From Hypericum androsaemum (taxonomy: Eukaryota; Streptophyta; Magnoliopsida; Malpighiales; Hypericaceae), in assembly GCA_963995505.1 (NCBI GenBank), contig OZ023180.1, forward strand, positions 17,932,689 to 17,996,688: DNA of 64,000 bases, in the 5' to 3' direction. The notes under the pieces are model-generated. The model did no database searches, had not been told where the DNA came from, and saw only the letters and a list, made by a program, of their open reading frames with translations. Position 1 is the first letter of the stretch; each line of letters begins with the position of its first letter. Of this stretch, positions 57,172 through 64,000 are shown piece after piece. The translations under genes and the position numbers were made by a program.

Positions 57172-58541
57172 GTAATCTTCCTCCTCAATATCATCGTCCT
57201 CCTCCTGCTCTTCCCTCACTGCCCTCCTCTGCTATCTCCCCTCGTCCGCTATTAGCCCCACCAAACTGCTCCAAAGACTTGAGCTTTGCGGGTGCGGGCC
57301 TCCACTCACCGTCACCGCTTGAGATCTGCCGGGCCGCCACTGCGATGAATAATAAGCCCAATCAGATCTCGTGGCCCGCACATAATAAAAACTCGCCTCT
57401 TCCTCTTCCTCCTCCTCTAAAGTCTCCGTTAATGGCGGCGATGGCTTCTCCTTCTACTTCTGGGTTGGTTCCAAGCGACCGTCGCTTCCAGAGCTCGCTT
57501 CTCCTTCTCCTTTTGGGTTGGCTTCTCCTTCTCCGCCTAGTTTTTCTTTAAGATCGACCTCGCTTCCAGAGCTCCACCATCGCCGCCCTTCAGGAGGTCG
57601 TCGCCGCCATGGGATTTGCAGTACGTCTTCTTCGTCTTCGGTACGTTCACCTAAGGTCCTACGCGCATCAAATTCAATTAAATTCCCCTAAACCCTAACG
57701 GCGCAGTTTCAGGTCATCTCTAAATTCAGAAACAGATATGAAAGAAAAGAGAGGAGGTTACCATTCTGATGGTGGATCGGCGAGCTCCGACTAGCGGCTT
57801 CGATCGAGGGAAGGGGAAGCTAGGTCAGGATCGAGTGGTTCATTTTTTTTATTTTCTATCTTTTTGTTGTTTCGTTCTTCCATTTGAGATTAGGGTTCAT
57901 CAATTTTTCTAAAACTGGGATTTTATTTGGAAAGAACAAAAGTGATTTATGTGATTAGGAGATAAAAGAAGATGATGACGTCATTAGCAAGAGGTAGAAG
58001 AAGAGATGATGTCAGCATTTTTTTTGTTCAAAGGGTATTTTCGTCATTTCAATAATAAAAAAGAAAAAAACTCATTGAAGGACCCAAAAGTATAGTAAAA
58101 GCAAATTAATGGAACGTCGAGTGTATTTTGCAAACAGGGAGAACTTTTGAGTATATTTAAGGAAACTCGAAGGACTTGAGAGTAATTTTCCCTAATAAAT
58201 ATGCATGCCAAAGTAATTCCATGCCCTTTACCAAGAAGGCATTTTCACTTTTGGAGTCCCATGTAGAGTCAATTCTTTGCCATTCTTCCTCTGTTGGCTG
58301 CAATACGAAGCATAGCGGTGAGAGCTTCCTCGCGCGAAAGTATGCGCAACCCGGATGCAAAGATGAAGAATTAACAGACTTAACATTCAGATTCTTGCCC
58401 AATATTATGAGTTCTCTGCTAGATATCCATGTAAAATGGTTACTGCACAAATGATACATCATCCATTGGCTGGTTAGTAACAACATATGGTCCATCTACA
58501 AACATGTTTATCAACTTCCTAGAACTTACTATACAACAAGA

Positions 58542-60054
58542 TCATTTGGGGAAGGTAGCCTCCAACTTGTCCTTCAACTGCTGAGCCGCTGCAGCGCTTT
58601 GAGCCCGAACAGAGAATGTATGAATGACGTTATTATCTGACACAGACACGTTACATTCTTGATCACCAACTTGATAGTCTTTCAGTGTTTCCATGATGCC
58701 GGAAACTGGGTGAGCATTGGCAGGGCAGCTCACTGTCACAACTGCATTTTCCTGTCGGGTCTGGAGACTTATATCAGGGATAGGCATCTGCTTCTTCGTG
58801 ATGTCCTTTTCTGTCTCTAAGATCCTGACTTTTTTCTGTAGATCAGTGATATAGGTAATAGCATCACCAAGTAGAGAGGCTTTATCCATTTTGGAGATGT
58901 TGGGGACAACGGCTCTGAGAGCATAGAACCTCTGGTTCAATTTCTCCCTCCTCTGGCGTTCAGCTTCGACATGGTTCAGTGGCTCTTCCCTCCCATTAGC
59001 AGGTTTCCTTCCCCTCTTCCTTGGCTTCCTATCATCCAGGTGAGGCGAGAAGTCATCCTTGCCTTGATCAAAACCAGCAACCAATGTTTCCACACTGAAA
59101 CCTTCGGGTCAACATATTAAGGACGAGAAAAAATCAGATTTAGCTGTGTAACTTTGATAAAAAGAAATCAGGAATAATTCTGTAAGTTAAAATGATACCT
59201 TTTGATTCCACTGCATAGGATTCTGCTGAGAATATCAACTCGTCCTCAGCTTTTGGAGAAAAGTTTATACTGATAGACCGAGATTTTGAGCCACCGAGAC
59301 TTAGTTCACGCCCAAATATTTTGGGGATTGATTTCTCTTGCAATGCAATGGATGCACCAAAGAAAGACCTTGCCTTCTCTAACAAATTTGATTCTTCAGA
59401 TATTGGTTTGACAGAGCCAATCTCCACAACTCCACCATTGATAGGTAAGAACGCCAATGTCCGAAAACCAGCTGACCTTGCTAGAACTGACCTCAACTGG
59501 TATTGATCTAAACAACTAGCCACATCTGAAACCCAAATTAATCTACCAGATTGATATGATTGCCCTGGACCATATGTCGAATCACAGCGAAAAGTAAAAT
59601 ACATCGACGTTAAGTAAAACATCTCCACATCCGAAACCCGATCCAGATTAGCAGCATAACTATCTTCTTCTGAACCATTGAAGCAAGTATGCAGCTTCCG
59701 AAGCACATGCCTCTTAACTTCCCCACTCTTCTCAACCACTCCCTGTTTCTGATCCCCAATAGCCTTGCCATCTCCAACTCCCCCGCCTTTCGGGTCAGAA
59801 CAAATCCCATCAGCCCATGTTAAAACAGTCCCTCCGGATTTCAACCCCGAGGCATACCAGAAAATGGCATAATTCCAGTTAGAACCTTCTACCAACTGAC
59901 ACAGCCCTTGCTGAATCCCGGAATCACTCGGGGGCGTAACCAGATCTTTCAATATGTTATTAGCAGCTGATAACAACAAAAACTCGCAGGCCTCGGTACC
60001 GATTACGGATTCGATCAAAGCCCTTTCGTCGCTACCCAGACACTTCTCCCCCAT
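58542..60054 (-). CDS. BHLH3: bHLH transcription factor of the bHLH3/JAM type
   Basis: Exons 59199-60054 and 58542-59101, spliced GT-AG with split Gly286, encode 471 residues. The start is the first ATG ([20 protein letters not shown]), matching the usual bHLH3 start; the frame is open further upstream but without an ATG. An N-terminal bHLH-MYC_N domain spans about 10-205 ([30 protein letters not shown]). Next comes [20 protein letters not shown] and the bHLH at about 327-377 with the H329/E333/R337 trio for E-box/G-box binding, then a C-terminal ACT-like region. In Arabidopsis this clade (bHLH3, 13, 14, 17) represses jasmonate responses, competing with MYC2 and binding JAZ proteins. A 5' UTR intron is likely (donor near 60304). 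Confidence 0.95.
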
Positions 60055-60453
60055 TTTCCTCCTATAAACCGCTTTCTTCCACTTCCCACTGCCCCTGCTT
60101 CCCAAAACACAGTGTTACCAACCAAAGCTTAAATCTTTAGCTCGAAACTTAGGTGATCAAGTAAAATCAAGCGAACCCATTTCCTATTATCCAGGGGAAG
60201 CCTCAATTACAACAAAAAAAAAACGAAAACCCTAAGTTCACTTCCTATGGACCCAAAAAAGGAAGCATAAAAGTGAAAAGGCAGAGAAAGAGGTAAGCTT
60301 TCACCTTGTATGAGCTGGAGGAAGGGTCTCAACAGAGCTTCGAAGTTCAAGGAAATGGTTTCGGCTTGTGTCTCGTGGAAAAATAGATTTCCCTGATGAG
60401 AGAGAATCAGATCTGAGATCGCTTGCGCGTTTTCATTCTGCTATTTTTGCTCG

Positions 60454-61189
60454 CTGTTGTCTAAGGGTAGCAACGAGTAGGGTATGATAGGATAGGATAG
60501 GATATTAGTTGAATTTTTTGAGTTAGATTTATAATCTATTATAGAATTTTATAAATTTTTTATTTTTAGATTCATATTCTTAACTCTTTGGAGATCTAGA
60601 GTCTACGGGGTATGCAAGACCCAACCTTTTGACGTTCTACTTTTGATAATTTTTAATCAAAAATTAATTTGTATATAAAATTTAAATAAATTTAAGATAT
60701 TTACTACGTTACACATCAACATTCAATAGAAAATTAAAGAAAAATCAATTTTTGTAATTTAATTTCAATAGTATAAGATTTTTCTTTCGAGTTTGAAGTA
60801 CATAAATAATTCAACACAAGAAAAATATAGAATATCGGCTTCTAGTGATCCATCATTCACGACATCTTCTAAGCTGGTTATGTAATAATATAATAAATAT
60901 GTTAAAGTTAACCATAAAGTATATTATATATATTATCAATATGGTATATTAGGGTGTAACTAAGGTCTAATTATGGTAGAGTTTAAAGTATGGTAAAAAA
61001 ATAAGGGTGGGTCTGACCCACAGGGTCTAACTATGGATTCATACCATACCATAGACCCTACTTCCAAACATGGACTCATACCCATACCCTACTCTAGACC
61101 CAGTCAAAGTCAACATACCCTAGATCCGTAGGGTAAGGATAGGGTCTGACCCATAGGGTATGGATATTTCTGCCATCCCTACTGTGGCC
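60454..61189. mobile_element. hAT MITE next to the bHLH gene promoter
   Basis: Element 60462-61181 is flanked by CTGTTGTC (60454-60461) and CTGTGGCC (61182-61189), 6 of 8 matching. Ends TAAGGGTAGCAACGAGTAGG and reverse-complemented TAGGGATGGCAGAAATATCC are hAT-like. It shares internal sequence with 39544-40540. It lies about 400 bp upstream of the bHLH start codon, close to the probable transcription start. Confidence 0.78.
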
Positions 61190-61336
61190 TTTTCCTCTTT
61201 TGGTCAATGTTGATGATCAACGTGTTTAAATCTAGTTTGGTATTTTTTGACGGGCTAAAATTCATTCAATCTAAAACTAACCTATTGTTTGAAAAAAAAA
61301 TGAAGCGGACCTGTTATTATGCACACATATATATAT

Positions 61337-62144
61337 GCAAGTTGAGCAGGCGTGGACAACGGCGGAAGCAATGCAGCCCAAGCAGCAGAGACGACAAGCG
61401 GTAATTGGCTGGGAAAGGCCACTGAATGGATTGGAAAATATCAACACGGATGCTGCTATGAGAGCTTTCACGGGTAAAACTACGGCGGGGTTTAATCCGG
61501 GACCGTGAAGGATTATGGATTGGGGGTTTCAGCTGTAATTTAGGAGCATACTCAAGCATCACGGCGGAGCTTTAGGGAGCTCTCCACGGTCTCAAGCTAG
61601 CTTGGAACCTGGGACTCATCAATGACATTTTGGAAATCGACTCCAAGGTCGTGGTGGAGAAGTTGAGGGAAAGGCCGAAGACTGACACATTACCCATATA
61701 TGAGATATCTTGGCTGAACATGGACAGAAGGGGCGTAATTGGAACGTGAGGATAGCACACGTCTATCGGGAAGCCAACCAATGTGCTGATTTCTTAGCTA
61801 ATGTTAGATTTTTCAAGCTACTTGGTTTACGTTTACTTACCGAACCACTAGTAGATCGTAGGCGTATTATGGTGAGGGATGTTAGTGATGTATAGTACCC
61901 TCGAAACATTATGGCTAGTGATGGTGCAGGGTCAGATTTTGCGATGTCAACGTCAAGGTTAGGATTACCTAGTCGATACCACTGAGTTTTATCGTGGTAT
62001 GATTTTGACGAAGCCGGCGATCGCAACATCATAAGTGGCCGAGAGAGGACCCTATACTAATTAGGATATTTTTGGCCTTCATTATTTATATACGTAGGGG
62101 CATTTAGCCCCTCCCATTCCAAAAAAAAAAAAGCAAGTGAGCAG
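61337..62144 (+). mobile_element. 5'-truncated LINE with poly(A) and target duplication
   Basis: Element 61350-62132 ends in a 12-nt A-run (62121-62132) and is flanked by GCAAGTTGAGCAG (61337-61349) and GCAAGTGAGCAG (62133-62144), a 12-13 bp duplication with one indel. The body encodes, with frameshifts, the plant LINE C-terminal RNase H-like domain: PLNGLENINTDAA, GLKLAWNLGLINDILEIDSK, and NWNVRIAHVYREANQCADFL. Then a ~200-bp 3' UTR. A textbook 5'-truncated target-primed insertion. Confidence 0.9.
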
Positions 62145-62177
62145 TTATTCATTCCATTTTTTATTGGTTAAATTTTC

Positions 62178-62683
62178 CTTTAATATTACGTGGTTTCGCA
62201 TTTTGACATATCACTATCTTGTGGCTGTGGTTTTAAATTTTCAGACTATGTGATTAGAAACCAGGTGGCATAGTCTAACTCCATTTATTTGATATATCCT
62301 GCGATGTCATTAATTTTATCGAGGTGTCATGACACTTTATTAATTTTATTCGTGTGATATGTGACTTCACTAATGTGAGAAAAAATGGACAAAGTCGGTC
62401 ATATTCATATTCAATCCTAGACTGGGATGAGATAGACAATGTCAAATCGGGGACAATCAGTATGATACACAAATCAAATTAATAATGTGATATGACACAC
62501 AAGTAAAATTAATAATGTGTCATAAAATACAAATAAAATTAATGAAGTAGCATGATAGCTAAAGTAACTAGGATTATTAATCATCACTTTGTTGTTCATG
62601 AGGTAAAATCTTGGTCACATGGTCTGAGAATTTAAACTACAGGGCGGTGGTAGACAAGGAGTGAAACCACATGATACTAAAAG
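62178..62683. mobile_element. Inverted-repeat MITE
   Basis: The left end CTTTAATATTACGTGGTTTC and reverse-complemented right end CTTTTAGTATCATGTGGTTT begin inverted repeats of about 90-100 bp, with shared inner blocks such as TTTAAATTYTCAGACYATGT. The AT-rich centre has internal repeats of AATTAATRATGTGRYATGA type. No clear target duplication; superfamily uncertain. Confidence 0.72.
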
Positions 62684-62973
62684 AGACGTTCACCTTTTTA
62701 TTTTAGGAAGGGTATAAAACTCACTGTTTTTGAGCTCTAAACAAGTAAAATAAAATATTTTTGTGGATCAGACTCAGCCCATGAACATTTACTTAGAATC
62801 CAATTTACTATTTGATAGGGAGTTAATTCAGATAAGTAATTGTCCGTCACTTAGTAGCATTGCTATTTTTCATAAGGATTTGTTGGTATCTTGTCGAGCC
62901 GAGTTATACTTGATCTCTAGCATGCCCATATCTTCTTCGGTGACTTGATTGATCAATAAATGTCATATAGTCG

Positions 62974-62998
62974 ATGAGAGAGAGAGAGAGAGAGAGAG
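62974..62998. repeat. (GA)n microsatellite
   Basis: About 12 GA units. DNA to 63320 around it is mildly GC-richer with no recognised gene. Confidence 0.88.
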
Positions 62999-63332
62999 TT
63001 TTCAAGATCGAGGAGAAGGATAAGGATAGATCGAGCCCCCACCTTTTCGGCTTATACCTCCGCCATCGACCACCGGCTCCACCCTCGACTTTTGAAGTCA
63101 TCGATCTTGAAGTCCAGATCTCAGTTTCAGGTGGTCCAGATCTTGAAGTCGTCGATCTTGTTGAGCCAGAGGATCTGGCCAAACTCACCCGCCTTAGTGC
63201 CCTCGGTCAGGAAGCTGGTCTAGGGAGCAGGTGACGAGCGAGGATGAAGACAACTTAGTCTCAACGTTGGGCTTCACGAAGAGTTGTCATGAGGATGGGC
63301 CGAGGGGAGGAGAGAGGAGAGCATTTTTTTAT

Positions 63333-64000
63333 GGGCAAATTACCCTCACATCCCTGTACTTTGGTCAGCCTCCCCCTAGGGTCCCTAGATTTTGGAAAAT
63401 GATTGTCCCGTCCCTAAGTTTTGATGATAATAGACTCTCGGGTCCCTGGTACCGGAATATTTCATATTCTCCGACGAACCCCCACTTGAAAAGACTAAAA
63501 TGTCCCTCCCACTTAAAAACAAAAAATTTCCTCCGTCCCCACTTCATCTTCTTCCTCTAACCTTCATCAATCAAAACTCAAACTCAAAAATAAATCAAAA
63601 TCTCTTTAGCTAGAATTGAACTAATTTGAGAGAATCAAAATTTAAAGAATCCTAATTCTTAAAAAACTTCAAACCCAGTAACATAAGGAAATCAAAACAA
63701 AACCTTTAAACTTTCATCACTTACCAACTTGCGAACATGAATCAAAACCCAGAAATCTTAAGAAACAGCAAAACCTTTTCTTCATGGAAAAAATGAATCA
63801 TATTGGGTCTTTTAGAACATGAAAAAGAAGAACCAGCAACGGAAACCACCATCTCCAGATCTGCTGCCGTCACCGCCAGGAAGACGACTCCGGCGTGGCG
63901 CTGGTGGTTTAAGCTCCTGACCGCATCCACATTTCAATTGACGAATTCAACGCCAAAATCAAGAAATGGGTTTCTTGCATCTGGGAATGGGCTCGCCGAA
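63333..64000. mobile_element. Left part of a probable Mutator-like element, cut by the window end
   Basis: GGGCAAATTACCCTCACATC at 63335 resembles the termini of plant Mutator-like elements, and the following 200 bp (CCCTAGATTTTGGAAAATGA, GTCCCTAAGTTTTGATGATA) has the repetitive TIR style of the elements at 16.5 and 48.9 kb. After about 63540 the sequence turns UTR-like and GC-richer, as in Pack-MULEs. The right end is outside the window, so this is provisional. Confidence 0.45.

Larger units (their letters stand above)
49374..57176 (+). mobile_element. Decayed Ty1/Copia element with full-length structure
   Basis: The target duplication GTAAT (49374-49378 and 57172-57176) bounds an element with 5' LTR 49379-51775 (interrupted by a solo LTR) and 3' LTR 56241-57171. 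Both LTRs start TGTTGGAATAAAT. The purine tract AAGTGGGGGAT lies at 56230-56240 before the 3' LTR. The LTRs differ by many substitutions and large indels, so the insertion is old. The gag-pol between them is interrupted by stops and frameshifts. No canonical TGGTATCAGAGC primer site was seen after the 5' LTR. Confidence 0.93.
48920..58190. mobile_element. Mutator-like element split by a Copia insertion
   Basis: The left arm (about 48925-49170) and the reverse complement of the right arm (about 57950-58190) match collinearly: ATTACTCTCAAGTC, TTTAAATATACT, GTAAAATAYAC-TCGACGTTC, ACTATACTTTYGGGTC, GAAATGAC-AAAATA and the block ACATCATCTCTTCTTC. These are about 230-bp TIRs of the type seen in plant Mutator-like elements; the right terminus reads GGGAAAATTACTCTCAAG inward. 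The interior after removing the Copia (49180-49378 plus 57177-57940) is pyrimidine-rich and GC-richer, with an ATG in MAAMASPSTSGLVPSDRRFQ (57432 onward), suggesting captured gene DNA. No transposase and no clear 9-bp duplication. Confidence 0.75.

Noticed and set aside
57279..57551. 90-codon frame as a host gene
   Set aside because: The start resembles a real leader and ATG, but it lies inside the Mutator-like element and ends in a leucine-rich run from CT-rich DNA; treated as captured or chance sequence.

Overview
The window is nuclear DNA from a flowering plant. It holds spliced plant genes (a BET1-type SNARE, an OR23-type F-box/kelch protein, a bHLH3/JAM-type factor) and a single-finger QALGGH zinc-finger gene, set in AT-rich sequence full of LTR retrotransposons, LINEs and small DNA transposons. 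The first exon of the F-box/kelch gene is very GC-rich while the rest is AT-rich, a gradient common in monocots. I cannot name the species. No prokaryotic features, CRISPR arrays or complete tRNA/rRNA genes were seen.

Layout. 0.05-5.16 kb: a young Ty1/Copia element (minus strand) with intact gag and pol ORFs, near-identical LTRs and a 5-bp target duplication, but no recognisable protease. 5.2-12.1 kb: gene-poor DNA with degenerate tandem repeats, a fasciclin-like arabinogalactan gene fragment, a Mutator-type MITE with a 9-bp duplication and a decayed DUF4283 reading frame. 12.4-18.1 kb: a BET1-like SNARE gene of five coding exons, with an inverted-repeat element upstream, another in its second intron, and a duplicated promoter-side segment. 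18-29 kb: a hAT MITE, a 5S-carrying Cassandra-type TRIM, a decayed L1-type LINE and an Athila-like gag fragment. 29.9-30.6 kb: the zinc-finger repressor gene. 31-43 kb: hAT MITEs (one with an internal 415-bp tandem duplication), a segment duplicated from 21-22 kb, LTR remnants, and a LINE whose 5' part is inverted against a 3' end. 44.0-46.8 kb: OR23-like gene. 48.1-48.5 kb: a small secreted-peptide gene. 48.9-58.2 kb: a three-layer nest, a Mutator-like element split by a decayed Copia element whose 5' LTR is split by a solo LTR. 58.5-60.1 kb: the bHLH3-like gene. 60.4-64 kb: a hAT MITE next to the bHLH promoter, a 5'-truncated LINE with poly(A) and target duplication, an inverted-repeat MITE, and the left part of a probable further Mutator-like element running off the window.

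The host genes are unrelated to one another (Golgi SNARE, zinc-finger repressor, F-box adaptor, secreted peptide, jasmonate-associated bHLH); nothing suggests a cluster or shared pathway. I found no convincing new multi-gene system. The most informative signals are the recently inserted protease-less Copia, the dated nest of insertions, the Cassandra insertion into a duplicated segment, the possible twin-primed LINE, and the short secreted peptide.
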